The notes: a model not told the origin generated them from the letters alone. A stretch of 64,000 nt of DNA from Megaleporinus macrocephalus (GCA_021613375.1 CM038714.1:42249623-42313622); one strand, 5' to 3'; positions 23,708 through 36,772 are shown, numbered from the stretch's first letter. Made by a program: numbers and translations.

Positions 23708-25533
23708 TATATAGGTGTAGTCTCAGCATCATATTAACAATCTGCACCCCTCGTTGGAAATGTACGATAGGAAGAAATCACACACAGGGAAACACTAGCT
23801 TGACTGCTAATGATGTGTTATGTAAAACCAAATCAAACATCTGGTTCAGACCTCTTTAGGAAAATGCTGCAAACCTCAAATCTGCCAGTAAAATTTTAAA
23901 ATAAAAACTAGGCTAAATAAAATGGTGCAAACTGCTGCTTTGAAATGATAAACTCTTCACTTCTACCTGCGTCATGTGACATATTTATCATTCAAAATGG
24001 CAAATTTGGGCAAACCCTGTCCTTATAATGCTCCAGTAAACTGGCTACCGTCCTGTTTTTGGCTCTGGCTTATGTAATGCTGTTACATGTTTGCCATTAC
24101 TATTTAATTCTGCAGATCCTGTATATCACAATAGCATCTGCTCACGAAGCGCTACAACATGAAGCCCTAATGGCTAAGCACTGATCACAGCGGCTACAAA
24201 CTGCTTAAACAGCTTCTGAGAAAGTAAAACTGACGTTACCTCGAGTTCTCTTTGAAGGACAGACAGCTCAGACTGTTCTCTTAGTGACAGCTAGGAATGT
24301 ATCCAGGATCTTCTTTTCTTTCATTTCTTGTTTTCTTCTTGGAACACATAACCGCCAGTACAGACAGAGCTTCTGTTGTTATGATTGGCAGTCTGGAACG
24401 ATCTATGAACTCACGTCAGTGTAAAATGTGAAGGGTTGCCAGTCTCCCAACCAACACATGGCACGAATTTGTGGCACTATGATTGCCCAGTCTGAATTAC
24501 TGAACATTGTGAAAGACAAGAGTGTGTAGTTAAAGCATTAAAACAACATTCATTCTAATAGATAAAGAGAAAACGGCCATGTAACATGGACTGTGGCCAT
24601 GTTTGACACATAAAGCCAAATGTTATAAGTTAACTTAAAGCTTTTAAAACTATGTTTGAAGACAATAGTGACGTATAGTCCTTGCATGTTTGTAGGCTAC
24701 TTTGAAACCATGGTATTCAGGTGGGATTGTTTGATCTCAGTAGGCCATTTGTGTTGAGTGACGAAATCTTAAAACCTTAAAGTCCAATCAAAACAAGCTT
24801 ATTTCAGGATACGTTAAGCTTATAGAGGCTGCAGTGATTTCTTTAATTTGATAAAAGTAGACTCTAATATGGTCTGATACTACGTCTGATACTGTCATAG
24901 GCAGAGTTTCCTCAGTACCGCCGAGCTCTGTTGAAAGCAGTAAAGTAAAAGTGTTTCATGCTCACGTTTTTAACAGTCACGCCCACTGCACTTGTGACAT
25001 TTAGTGCATGTTTGTGAACTTGTGCGAGATTGGCGTGAAGGAGCGCACATAAATCAGTCTTCAGTGCCGTTTTAAAGGCCGAGAGAGAGAAAGAGCGAGC
25101 GAGAGGAAGAGAGGGAGACCTGATTTGCCAGAAAGTGTGGTTTAGTTCACTAAGTTTTTACAGATCGGCGCGCTGAATATAGACTCTCAAATGAAAGCCA
25201 GAGGCCTCTTCCCTTTTTTTAAAGGAAATGACAAAAAAAAGTTGTGAGGAATCACAGTTTTCCAATCTCCGTGTCTGAAGTCGAAGATGAAACCTGCTTT
25301 TAATCTCTACTTCTGTGCATTTTTATAGATAACAATATGACTTACAATCAAGAAAGCATCGTAAGCAAGATTACAGTGGTCATGTAAATACTTGGAACAA
25401 GAGAATACTATAAAAAATATCCAGGCTGACACAGTATGTTGTAACATTTTTAGTTGTTTACTTTCAATTATCATTGTTTTTTTTTACTTTGTGAGGTTTA
25501 AAGCATGCACTTAAAGTGAATTGGTGAGTTACA
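23708..25533. other. Intronic sequence without recognised elements
   Basis: Ordinary AT-rich sequence with a purine-rich run at 25080-25120. Nothing recognised. Confidence 0.5.
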
Positions 25534-25915
25534 AGCGTCCATTGCTTGCTGTTGGTCTGGGTTGATGGACTGCTTCACAAAATTTGTCACAAGGTGCTCA
25601 GTTGAGGACACATAGCTTGTATAATCTCCATGGAAATGCTTTGCCAATAGGATGGGAGGTCACCAGGCCCAGAGCTGGTGGGGTATAAATCACCCCGGCA
25701 CTGGGATGTGGAGCAGTGGAGCTATGTTCTCTGGAGTGATGGAGCTCAAGTGATCCAGAGCTAATCATCCGACCTCGGTACCTGACCTCACTAATGCCCT
25801 TGTGACTGAATGCAATCAAATCCTCACAGCAATGTGGCAACATGTAGTTTAACACCTTCCCTGAAGAGTTAGGGCTATTACTTAAGTAAAGGGGGCACAG
25901 ACTCCACACTAATAC
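25534..25915 (-). mobile_element. Degenerate Tc1-type fragment (first of a repeated pair)
   Basis: 25534-25757 is nearly the same as 28621-28862 (CCATTGCTTGCTGTTGGTCT, AGGTCACCAGGCCCAGAGCT, GGAGCAGTGGAGCTATGTTC). The following part (AATGCAATCAAATCCTCACA, AAAGGGGGCACAGACTCC) fits the 3' portion of the same transposon family. The orientation is uncertain. Confidence 0.55.
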
Positions 25916-25943
25916 AATTGATTTTTGTATGTGGATTTTTGTC

Positions 25944-25946
<3 letters not shown>

Positions 25947-25987
<41 letters not shown>
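25947..25987. repeat. (CA)n microsatellite
   Basis: About 20 CA units, then CTCACACACAG. Confidence 0.95.
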
Positions 25988-25994
<7 letters not shown>

Positions 25995-26209
25995 ACAGAG
26001 GACTCATTTGTGTATTTTAAGAGTTTTAAGAGGACAGTAGCATCCATAATTTAAATTCTCCCGTGTTACCCAAGTGATCCGAACCTCATTTGCATGATGA
26101 GAGAGAGAGTGTTTGTGTGTGTCTGTGGTTTGTGTGTGTTTGTATGAAAAGCTAGCGAGAGTGATGATGATGGTGGCTCCAGCAGCTGCATAGAAACACC
26201 AGAAAACAA

Positions 26210-27745
26210 GCAAGGCCTGGAGAGAGCAGAGTGTAACGAAGAAAGATAGAAGGAGAGCAGGAGATGTGGAGAGAGAGGAGAGGAATGGGAGATGGGGCTG
26301 AGAGAGAGAGAGAGAGAAGTAGGGTAGGAGAGGGATGGTCGAGAGAGGGGCATGGGAGAGAAAAAGAGAGAGAGAGGAGAGAGCAGGAGATATGGAGGCA
26401 GAGGGGTTGAAAGAACAGGAGATAGGAAAGAAGAGAGAGAGAAATGGGGTTGAGAAAGATGGTTGAGAAAGAAAGAAAAAGGAAGAGAAAGAGAGGGTAG
26501 AAGAAAGAGAGAGAGAGAGAAGAGAGAACAGGAGATATGGAAGTAGAGGGGCTGAGAGAGAGGGAGAGAGACAGAATGGTGAAAGAACAGGAGATAGGGA
26601 ATGATAGAGAGAAATAGGGTAGATAAGGGATGGGGTGAAAGAGAAGGTAGGAGAAAGAAAGAGAGAGAGAAGAGAGCAGGAGATATGGAAGAAGAAAGGG
26701 TGAGAGAGCGAGATAGGGTAGGCAAGGAGACAGAATGGTGAGAGAACAGGAGATAGGGAAGGAGAGAGAGAAATACAGTAGATAAGGCGTGAGAGAGAAG
26801 GAAGGTTGAGAAAAAAGAGGAAGAGAGAGAGAACGGGTGGGAGATTTTAAGAAAACGAAGGAGCAGTAGAGCGAGAGAGAGAGAGAGAGAGAAGTAGGGT
26901 AGGAGAGGGATGGTCGAGAGAGGGGCATGGGAGAGAAAAAGAGAGAAAGGAGGGATAGCAGGAGATATGGAGGCAGAGGGGGTGAAAGAACAGGAGATAG
27001 GAAAGAAGAGAGAGAGAAATAGGGTAGATAAGGAATTGGAGTGAGAGAGAAATGGGGTTGAGAAAGATGGTTGAGAAAGAAAAAAAGAGGGAGAGAGGAT
27101 AGGGGAGAGAGAGAACAGAGAACAGGAGATATGGAAGGAGAGGGGCTAAGAGAGAGGGGGACAGGGAGGCAAAGAGAGAATGGTGAAAAAACAGGAGATA
27201 TGGAGGGAGAGAGAGAAATAGAGTAGATAAGGGATGGGAGTGAGAGAGAAAGAGGGTTGAGAAAGGAAGAGAAAGAGAGGGTAGAAGAAAGAGAGCAGGA
27301 GATATGGAAGGAGAGGGGCTGAGAGAGAGGGAGACAGGGAGGCAAAGAGAGAATGGTGAAAAAACAGGAGATAGGGAAGGAGAGAGAGAAATAGGGTAGA
27401 TAAGGGATGGCAGTGAGAGAGAAAGAGGGTTGAGAAAGGAAGAGAAAGAGAGGGTAGAAGAAAGAGAGAGAGAGAAGAGAGAGCAGGAGACATGGATGGA
27501 GAGGGGGTGAGTGAGGGAGATAAGGAGGCAAAGAGACAGAATGGTGAACGAACAGGAGATAGGGAAGGAGAGAGAGAAATAGAGTAGATAAGGGATGGAA
27601 GTGAGAGAGAAGGAGTGTTGAGAAATAAAGAGAGAGGAGGAGAAAGAGAATGAAAACGCGGGAGCAGTAGAGAGAGAGAGAGGAGATATATGAGAGAATT
27701 GTAACAGAGTGAGTTGTAGAGAGACAGGAAGAGAGAGAGAGAGGA
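26210..27745. repeat. GA-rich minisatellite, about 170-190-bp degenerate units
   Basis: Recurring blocks: AGCAGGAGATATGGA, AGAACAGGAGATAGGAAA, AATAGGGTAGATAAGGGATG, GAGAAAGAGGGTTGAGAAAG. Units start near 27121, 27293 and 27481. A larger block, 26290-26450, recurs at 26880-27025 (GGATGGTCGAGAGAGGGGCA). Nearly all + strand bases are purines, so minus-strand open frames are composition artefacts. Confidence 0.9.
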
Positions 27746-27796
27746 GAACACAGACCTCTTGATTGTAAACAGAGCTGTACAATATGAACTAAAGAC

Positions 27797-29190
27797 ACTA
27801 TATGGACAAAAGTATTGAGACCCCCTTCTTACACACTCGGTTCAGGTGTTCATTCAGTCTGCAGGTGCAGTCTGCTCTACAGACAGTAGTGGAGGAAGGG
27901 GTTGTTCTCAAGCCCTCACTGAATTACAGCCTGTTACTGTAACAGGACGTCACAGTTGCAACAAGTCAGTTTGTGATATTTTTTCCCTCCTGGTTTTTTC
28001 CACAATCGGCTGTGAGAGGTATTATTTAAAAGTGGAAGCGTTTAGTAACCACAGCAGCTCAGCCATGAAGCGTCGGACCATGTAAAATTACAAAGCGGGG
28101 TCTCTGATTACTGAGGCGCAGAGCGCATACACATCGGCAACACTGCTGACTTAATAATTGCAGACCTCCTCTGACATGAACATCAGCACAGCAACCGGGA
28201 GCTTCATGGTATGGGTTACATGTAAGCCAGTGGTGTAAAACACGCTGCCACTAGACTCTGGAGCAGTGAAAACATGTTCTGTGGAGTGAAGATTCATGCT
28301 TCTCTATCTAGCAGTCTGATAGGCAAGCCTGGGTTTGGCGAATGCCAGGAGAACGTTACCTGCCTGACTGCACTGTGCTGACGGTAAAGTTTGGTGGAGG
28401 AGGGATAATGATATGGGGTTGTTTTTCAGGGGGTTGCTGAGGCCCTGTAGTTTCAGTGACGAGAAACCTTAATGCTTCAGCCGACTAAGACATTTTGAAC
28501 AATGTTTTTTTTGTGGAAACAGTTTGCATGACTCCTTGTGTCCCATTGCACGAAGCTAGTTCCGTAAAGACTGGTTGGGTGAGTTTGGTGTGAAAGAATT
28601 TGACTGTCCAGAATTGTTGAAGCATCCATTGCTTGCTGTTGGTCTGGGTTGATGGACTGCTTCATAAATTTTGCCACAAGGTGCTCACTTGAGGACACAT
28701 AGCTTGTATAATCTCCATGGAAATGCTTTGGATGGGAGGTCACCAGGCCCAGAGCTGGTGGGGTATAAATCACCCCAGCACTAGGCTATGGAGCAGTGGA
28801 GCTATGTTCTCTGGAGTGATGGAGCTCAATCTAATACCTCTGGGATGAGCTCAAGTGATCAAACCTTAATGCTTCAGCAGACTAAGACGTTGTGGACACT
28901 GGTATGTTTGTGTGAACAGTTTGCATGACTGTGTCCCAGAAGCTAGTTCTGTAAAGTATGGTGTTGAGGAATTTGACTGGCCAGCACTGAGTTTGCTCGT
29001 CCAGCACCAGTGTCTGACCTCACAAAAGCTCGTCTGGAGAAATGGGCAAACGTTCCCACAGACACAGTCCAAAAGTCTTGTAGAAAGCCTTCCCAGATGA
29101 TTGGAAGCTGTTATAGCTGCAAAGAGGGGACCAACTCCATATTAACACCTATAGATTTAGAATGGGATGTTATGGATGTGTAGGAGACTC
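27797..29190 (+). mobile_element. Degenerate Tc1-like element with an internal repeat
   Basis: Starts ACTATATGGACAAAAGTATT. In one frame 28384-28440 reads [17 protein letters not shown], the Tc1 transposase motif between the first and second catalytic residues. The 28464-28620 segment (AACCTTAATGCTTCAGCCGA) is repeated at 28863-28990 (AACCTTAATGCTTCAGCAGA), with the 25.5-kb-like segment between. Many stops are present. The right end lies near CCAACTCCATATTAACACC. Confidence 0.7.
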
Positions 29191-30371
29191 TGTACTTTGC
29201 TCTAGTCTAGTGTACCTATGCTGTGATTATCTTGCTGAATTGAAATAAACCATGCAGCCTGCATTTAAGGGTCTTTCTATTAGAATAATATGCATTTGTT
29301 TGAATTATAAGATTTAATTATATATGAAGATGACACTGATCTGATACCAGTTATTAAAAAAAATATATGAAGGAAATCCAGCCCTGTAACAAATGCAGCC
29401 TGAAACATTGTATAATGCAATGTTACTATTTCATCTCTTTTTAATTTCTCTACCTCTCTCCCTTCCACTCTCTCTCTCTCCCTCATTTGTGAGCACAGTT
29501 TAGTTTCAGCACAGAAGTGGTGGGCCAGCGGGTCTAATGAGTGCTGACGGGATGTTTACGTAACCCCGAAGCCCTCCGAACCGTGAGCAATTAAAGGCCT
29601 GACCCGGACCCCTCCCGTAAACGAGCGCTGCCCCGGCCAGCCCTTTCACAGCTCCGTCTCGCACCAGCCTCGGACCGTTCTAATGCGAAGTGACGGCCAC
29701 TCTGTTAGAAAGGGGCGCAGACGGCCGGCGTCCCGGGACGGGGAGAAGTGGGGTGAACAAAGGGCGGCAGGGGCAAACGCACAGGGCAGAATCGCACTGT
29801 GCCATACGGTTGCTATTAACTGTGCCTTAGAAACCACAGAGAAGAAAGATATTTGCGAGGAAAAATAAATACGGCTGGTTTTTGAGTTTAATGAGCGGGC
29901 GCGAGCTTAGCAATGCACTCCTGAGCTATTTAAGTAGAACATTCACTGCTGTTGTTTATGGTAATGGAGTACTCGGTGCCACGTTTCAACTTCAAACTCC
30001 TAATGGCTGTTTTTCTGGATGCCATTTGACAGAAACTGACAGAAACACCCACAAAAATTCATACTTTAAGGATTTTTTTCCTCAGTCAGAGACCTCAGAG
30101 AGACCTCATTACATCATTACATTTTAAATAATCCAGATGCAGCCAACTTCTAACCTTGGAGATCAGCCTGATGTCTTCTGAATAGATAGCTATAATCAAT
30201 ACTGAACATTTTAATATTATATTTATGCGACATACTTACTTTTCTTTATTATAGAGAACTGATAACTGTATGCCATGCAGTGTTGGAAGCCACTTAGCAA
30301 GTCTATTTGAGCTTATGGAACAGGCTAACACAGTTAAACCCTTAAGATAGATAGATACGGTATTGATGCCA
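29191..30371. other. Intronic sequence including a GC-rich repeat-poor block
   Basis: 29500-29870 is clearly GC-richer, with several CpGs (GGCCGGCGTCCCGGGACGGG at about 29723) and no transposon features. It could be a regulatory element, but no direct evidence is available. Confidence 0.3.
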
Positions 30372-30610
30372 GAGGGAAATTCAAGACCTCCGCATTTAAC
30401 CCCTCCGTGCAGTGAAACACTCACACTAGTGAACAGATACACTGGAGGGCAGTGATTACACTTGCCCGGAGTGGTGGGCAGCCCTACCACAGCGCCCAGG
30501 GAGCAGTTGCCTTGCTCAAGGGCACTTCAGTCATGTCAGTACATGGGATTGAACCGGCTACCATCCGGTCACAAGGCTGGTTCCCTAACCTCCAGCCCAC
30601 GACTGCCCCA
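30372..30610 (-). repeat. tRNA-derived SINE, reverse orientation
   Basis: On the minus strand it starts TGGGGCAGTCGTGGGCTGGA, continues with the tRNA-like GGTTAGGGAACCAGCC and GCCGGTTCAATCCC, and ends TTTCACTGCACGGAGGGG / TTAAATGCGGAGG. It is preceded by GATAGATAGATA on the + strand side. It is nearly full length. Confidence 0.8.
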
Positions 30611-32229
30611 GCCTACACAACCTGGGTCAAAGTGACCCGACTGGGTTTTTAGTTTTCTATATCTTTGCAATACATTAATGTCATGGTTCAAGCTTCCATG
30701 AATTCTTTAGTTTACCTGTTTTTTGATAATCTCAAATACTTATTTCAGTTTTACACTTTTTAAAATAAAATATATTTTTGTATCACTGCCCTTCTGTCGC
30801 ACCACATGAAACCCATGTATTCACTATGGAACTTGATAGGAACTATATATATATATATATATTAGAATTAAAGTAATGATATAAGAGAATCAAAAACATA
30901 TACAAACGAAATATATACCAAAGAGATTTGCAATACATACATACATACAATAAAAATGAATACGGGTCAAGTTTGAACCGTGTTGTGCATTAGACGTTAG
31001 CTTAGCTTGTGCATCAAAGGCTTAAAGCGACTGTTTGTTGATTTAGGCATGCGGTTGGCACACTGCTAATTGCTGAACGTAATCATACTTGGTAGCTACT
31101 AAAAAAACAAACCTTCGACACCACACATGCCTACATCTGGGGTACGACGGACAGCTGTTTGCGTCTGATTTTTCCCCAAACTATTCCTTTAAGGCGCTAA
31201 TGGCTGTTAAGGACTATTGATGGAGCCATTTGTATTGAGACACAGCAGTGTGATGTGGATGGACTCTGTGGCGAACCCCCAGCAGCCATTGCGCTCTAAA
31301 CAGAACCAGCATGCTTCACTGCTATTAGTTTAGCGATTTGTCTTAATTATGGCACTCGGGCAGACCCAACAAAGCCTTATTGAAGACAGGCACAGTGTTT
31401 TATTGAGGCAATTTAGCGAGGCAGAGCGGACTGAAGGCCGCGAGCTGTAAGCAGTGACAGAAAGAGTGTGTGTTTTTCTGTTTTTGGCTGGGCAGCGACA
31501 CGCACGCACACACAAAGCTGGCTTTTACCTCCTCCCTTGCGCTACAGCCTCTCACTGCCCTTACCCTGCAGCTCAGTACAGGCAGGTCAGACAGGGTTAA
31601 TCAGTCAGACTCACACTCACTACACGCACATGCACACACATAAACGCCTTTCTTTCAGGCAGAGGGGAAAGACCAAGCAGCCTCGAAAGTATTTTACAAT
31701 TCACCCGTCCACCATCGCAACACACGTCCATTGTTTTTTAGCAACCGTTACTAGGTTGGACTAGGTTTTGCAGAGCGTTAGCGAAAATCTGTATCCGAGC
31801 TAATAAGAAATCTAGCTCTCGGTTCCGAATACCTGCATTTGTTATTAGTTTCATGATGATATTTATTTGGTATGTGTCTGGCTTTCAGCTTTATGTAATC
31901 TCAGGCGCTCGGCGAAGGCGGGCAGCTGTAAATTAGATGCTCGGTATGTGTTGGTGTTAAATGACCTTTTCTAAAATATATAAATATTAAAAAAAACAAA
32001 AAACGTTGGGTGTTGAGAGAGACAATCATAGAATATCATCCAAGTGTAGCAGAGAAAGGCAAGAGGGAGGGAAGAGAGAGTTTGTTGCTACACTCCCAAA
32101 GCTTACTTACTGTTTTCAAGTCTCGGTTGTTGTTTTATTAACCTTTTCTTTCTCTTATTCTTTCTTTCTTTCTTTTTTTATACCTTCGCTGTCCAACAAA
32201 GAAGCATGTATCTGTCCTTTACATTGTGT
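30611..32229. other. Intronic sequence; candidate regulatory block at 31.17-31.46 kb
   Basis: A short (TA)n lies at 30844-30862. 31170-31460 is repeat-poor and contains GCTATTAGTTTAGCGATTTG and CTTAATTATGGCACTCGG. Otherwise unremarkable. Confidence 0.3.
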
Positions 32230-32375
32230 AGAACTGTCGTGATGGATGAACCAATAGAAATGCTCCAGAATTGCTTGGAATAGCCTTTTTACAGTAGCGT
32301 ACGCCAAAGTTAAGAATGGTTTTGTCCTCTCCTGTGAAGTTACTGTTTTGGAGACGCTTGTTGTGTCACAAACCA
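32230..32375 (+). mobile_element. Partial copy of the CCAATAGAAGTGCTCC family
   Basis: TGAACCAATAGAAATGCTCC and TTTTGTCCTCTCCTGTGAAG match the element at 34.0 kb. Confidence 0.55.
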
Positions 32376-32394
32376 CATGAGCAAGTCTCTTTGA

Positions 32395-32800
32395 GCTGAC
32401 TTACCAACACAGTCAACAAAACGAATGATTGTGTTATGACCACATTGTGACAACCTATTGTTTTGGTGCCCACAATGTTGAAATGTAATTCATCGGAAAG
32501 TTGGGACAACGTTATCTGAAAGCAGTCCGGGAGGCTGTGACAACGTAGTGGCAACGTGGAGAAAACGTTATCACAGCCTTTTAGAATTTTCAATTAGTTT
32601 CATTATATTTTGCTAGAAACTACATGGAGGTTTTCAAAGTTGCCAACGGATGGTCATAAAACCACACGCTAATGTTGCGTAATAGTGAGGTTGTGACAGT
32701 GTTGTTCACACAACATAAACAGGACCACCTTTAGACAATGTTGTAGCAATGCTGTAAGAAGGTAGACAATGTTGCGACAACACAAATTGCTGTTGGTAAG
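32395..32800. repeat. Cluster of degenerate GTTGTGACAACG-type motifs
   Basis: Words such as ACATTGTGACAACC, GGGACAACGTTATC, GCTGTGACAACGTAG, GGCAACGTGGAGAAAACG and GTTGCGACAACAC recur irregularly. It is probably an old, low-copy repeat. Confidence 0.45.
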
Positions 32801-33670
32801 CTTCCATTACTTGTTAGCTACGTTAGCATTGATCTTTAGACTTCAGACACCAAACAAGTGCAGTGGAAAGAAGGAGGGATGCAAAATAGTGTCCCAGTTT
32901 TTAGTAGAAATATGAAAACTTTGCTACAACAACACAAAGTGAAGCGCAAGGCTTTGGAAACCACTTGCCTTTTAAAGTTTATGAGCAGGGAGCGCTATTG
33001 CTATGTAAGTCGCCGTGAACCCACAACTAGCTGATAACTAATAGGGTAGCTGGTCTTGGCCTGTTTCATTTACCTTTCATATGTAAGAGGAAGCACACGA
33101 ATGCATTGTATGTAGGAAAACCTTTTATACTGACAGGTGAAGTAGTTTCTCAGTATTGTATGTGTTTTATACTGAAGAACAGATCAAGTTCAAAGAATTC
33201 AGATTTGCTAATAAAGTAGGCTAAAGCTGGTCCATGTGTGATATAATCGATCGTCATGATTAACTTGAAAATATTGTGCTAATTTATTTTTAGATCTTGC
33301 CCAGGCCTATGTAGGCCTACGTAGATGGATGTGCCACTTGGGAGCCCAAAGCTTCAACTAATTTCAAAATGAGAATTCAGGGGGTTTCATTTCCCGTTTT
33401 TTTTGCCTAGAGCCCCAGAATCACCACTTCTGCCCCTGGATCTAATTGAAGTATGGCTAGCATGGTGGCAAATTTCAATTAGCTACAACAATGTAGTCCA
33501 TTTCCTATAATAGCGTAATATATTCCACAGGAAAATATTTAATGTGCTGCACTTTCAATAATAAACAGTGATCAAATATTGGGTTGGGTTGGGTTTATAT
33601 AGCACCTTGCACAAACACAAAAGGGAGCTTAACACTGGGGGGAAAACTTATTACCCTAAGACATACGCCC
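32801..33670. other. Intronic sequence without recognised elements
   Basis: Plain sequence. 33583-33660 has a short TTGGGTTTATATAGCACCTT repeat-like segment. Confidence 0.45.
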
Positions 33671-33972
33671 ACTGGCCACTTTATTAGGTACACCTCCTTG
33701 TATCTGCGCTCAGTGTTCATTTTATCAGCTCCATTTACAAAACAGGTGCACTCTGTAGTTCTACACTTACAGACTGTAGTCCACCTATTCCTCTGTATAC
33801 ATTGTTACCTGGTTCTTCAGTGGTCAGGACCCCCACCGAGCAGGTATTATGTGGGAGGTGAATCATTCTCAGCACTGCAGTGACACTGAAGTGGTGGCGA
33901 TGGTGTGTTAATGTGTGCTGTGCTGGTACGAGTGGATCAGATACAGCAGTGTTGTACTTAATAAAGTGTAGT
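33671..33972 (+). mobile_element. Nonautonomous DNA element (GGCCACTTTATTAGGTACAC type)
   Basis: The left end GGCCACTTTATTAGGTACAC and the right end TTAATAAAGTG are inverted. The interior has TGGTCAGGACCCCCACCGAG and CACTGCAGTGACACTG. A second copy, on the minus strand, lies at 61442-61663. Confidence 0.65.
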
Positions 33973-34042
33973 AAAGAAGAAGTAAAGAAGAAGGTCTTCT
34001 AGCAGAGCTTTAAAGGAAAAGACTGTGAACCTGTTAGAAGCT

Positions 34043-34290
34043 GTATCGTCGCTGTCCAATGAAAAACATGTACCTCCATTTTTGGTAATTTTGAGTTTTC
34101 GGCATCATTTGAATCCACCAATGGTTGTTTACATTGTGTAATAATTTCATGATGAATGGACCAATAGAAGTGCTCCAAAATAGCTTGGAAAAAATTCTGG
34201 TTCCATTGCTTACATTGAAAATGAAGTATGTTTTTGGTCTCTCCTGTAAAGTTGCAGTTGTGAAGATACTTGTTTTTCATTGGACGATAT
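34043..34290 (+). mobile_element. Fullest copy of the unnamed CCAATAGAAGTGCTCC family (248 bp)
   Basis: The left end TATCGTCGCTGTCCAATG and the right end TTTTTCATTGGACGATAT are inverted repeats. The interior has CCAATAGAAGTGCTCCAAAA. Relatives lie at 1.3, 2.1-2.5, 32.2 and 43.5 kb. Confidence 0.6.
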
Positions 34291-34620
34291 GTTGGTTGTA
34301 TAAAGAAAAGAGACTTCCCTCGCTGCTGGAAAGCTCCTATACACTGCATGACATCATGACACACTTACAATAACTGACTCCATTCTGATTGAATGCGAGG
34401 TACATTGGGACATGTTCATATTTGTCTATTCATATTTTTTCACACTAGCAAACGCTGAGCTGATTGATTGAAGGTTGGTTGGTGCTCCGTCTGTCCGCCT
34501 CAACGTGACTACAAATCTGGTGTCGAGTGGGGCCGGTACTTTTTAGGACGATGTATGTGAATATGCGAGCCAGGATTCGATGTCTAGGAGTCTGGGGCTC
34601 CAACTCTCCTCTCTCTCGTT

Positions 34621-34860
34621 TAAAGACCTCCGTGTTTAACCCATCTGTGCAGTGAAACACCCACATATACACACACTAGGGGGCAGTGAGCACACATGCC
34701 CGGAGCGGTGGGCAGCCCTATCCATGCCGCCCTGGGAGCAGTTGGGGTTAGGTGCCTTGCTCAAGGGCACCTCAGACGTGGCCTGGGGGATCCCGGGGAT
34801 CGAACCAGCGACCTTCCTGTCACAAGACTGGATCCCTATCCTTCAGGCAACGACTGCCCA
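34621..34860 (-). repeat. tRNA-derived SINE, reverse orientation, second copy
   Basis: Same family as 30.4 kb: CCCGGAGCGGTGGGCAGCCC, TGCCTTGCTCAAGGGCACCT, then GATCGAACCAGCGACC and TGTCACAAGACTGG at the tRNA-like end. It is followed by a (TATAT)n run (34864-34908) on the head side. Confidence 0.8.
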
Positions 34861-34863
34861 AAT

Positions 34864-34908
34864 ATTATATTTAGTATTATTATATTATATTATATTATAT
34901 TATATTAT
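34864..34908. repeat. (TATAT)n pentanucleotide repeat
   Basis: Tandem ATTATATTAT units adjacent to the SINE. Confidence 0.85.
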
Positions 34909-36772
34909 TTAGTATTAGCGTGTTTTTTGAGTCAATCTAAATCAGATACATGGAAAAATGGATGAATAAATATAAACAAACAATGAACAATTACAACAAA
35001 CAAGTAAAATTCATACGTAAGTATGAAATATAAAAAGTAAAAAGGAAAGGGGCGATATCACATGTTATCTTGATTTTTTTAATAAGGGAATATCCTGAAA
35101 AAGAATTTTTAATATCGCCCTAAAATTCCCTGCTAGGTTAGCTGGAAACTCACCTAGTAGTTTGAACTCTTTCCTATAAACACTGCTTAGCAGTATGGTT
35201 TTTAAAAAAATTTTTTTATCAAAGTCTTTTTATTAAAGTTTTACAATATACAAAATACAAACAGTCCCACACCCCAATTCCACCCACTCCCAACCAGCCT
35301 TAAGACCTGCAACAAAAACGTGCCCATTATACAATATAAAAAATTAAAACAATTAGTGTTTCAAAGCAAATACCTATTACAGGGTCAAATTCTCAGCTTC
35401 CATATTTTCCAGAAAAATTTAAAAGAGCTGCCAGATTGTATAAAATCTCTGTACAGACCCTTCAAGAGAGTATCTTATCTTCTCAAGCTTGAGATATTGC
35501 GTAACCTCTTTGATCTATTAAGAACAAGTAGGGGGATGAGGATCTTTCCACCTGAGCAGTATTAGTCGCCTAACTTATTGCCTTTATATGAACTTCGGTG
35601 CGAGTCTAATGGTAAGACACCAAATAATGCAGCACAAGGAGAGTAGCCCACTGGAGTTCCAAAGATTTTCGAGAGTGTTTGTAGGATCTTGTTTGGACCT
35701 ATCACATATTGGATCCAGACTTGGCCAGTTTTACTTTACTCCAGTAAAGCTGATGTACTACATTGAACTGCATTACACTTAGCAGTATGTTTAACAGTAG
35801 GGTTACTGTTAGTATGTGCGTCAGAGTGAAGATTGTTCTTTACTACTATAACAGTCTCAAGTCCCCATCTCAACCTGCTTGTCCAACCTGACTCCGCATT
35901 TCACAGACATTGATTTAGTGCTTTAGAGTACTTTGTGTGAATAGTCGCTTACACTGGGTTGTTTTTAATGCTTTACACCTTCCTACTGTAATCTTTCTGA
36001 GTTGATCAAGCCTTGTGGAGCGTCTGAACGGAGGAACCAAGTGGAGCTGATTAGAGCCGCAACAAAGCACTGCGGGAGCTAAACTCATTCGCAATCATTT
36101 GCTGCACACATTTAATCAAACCAGTTAGTGTTGCTCCCAAACTTTTAGCCCGTAGCGTATGAACACACATATACACTAGAGACCAGCGTTCAGCAGGGAG
36201 GATAGAAAATGTCCATCTGGGCTGCCTGCTCTCTCTGAAAGTTGTATTAGCGCAGTGTGTGACAGATCAGTGGCTGTGTGTGATTTGTCTGACACACTGG
36301 AGCGGGTACACACTGGGGAAGAGCCTCTCAGGGGGTCACCGCACTCATCTATCCCAGCAGAGAGAAGAAAATAAAACGGTAGGGCTGTTTCTCTCTCTTC
36401 TTCAGGCTTTCAACACAGACCTCTCTCCTGAATGCAGCTGCCGAATGGAGACAGTTTGATGAATCATGAAATTGAGGATTAAGGCTACTGGAAAAAAAGG
36501 AATAATTACTATGTGATGAGATCAAATAGTCAAATTATATATGAAGGTATTTGCATAATATAAAGAAATGGTCTTTGGATGATGTTAGAGTGTGTCATCA
36601 GGAGAGTAAAAGCCAGAGAAAGAAATTCCAGTGATCTCATTGCTTTATTGTTTAACCAGCAATTCACTATATTCTGCAGAATAAGCTTGTGAACCTGTAC
36701 AATTTCATGATCGCACATATTCTGGGTTCTGAATATAGAAAAAGATAACTCTAGAACTGCTTGACTGTTTGG

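Noticed and set aside
26066..27798. 548-codon minus-strand open frame rich in Leu, Ser and Pro
   Set aside because: It is the complement of the GA-rich minisatellite. Pyrimidine-only sequence rarely forms stop codons, and the overlapping frames are just as open.
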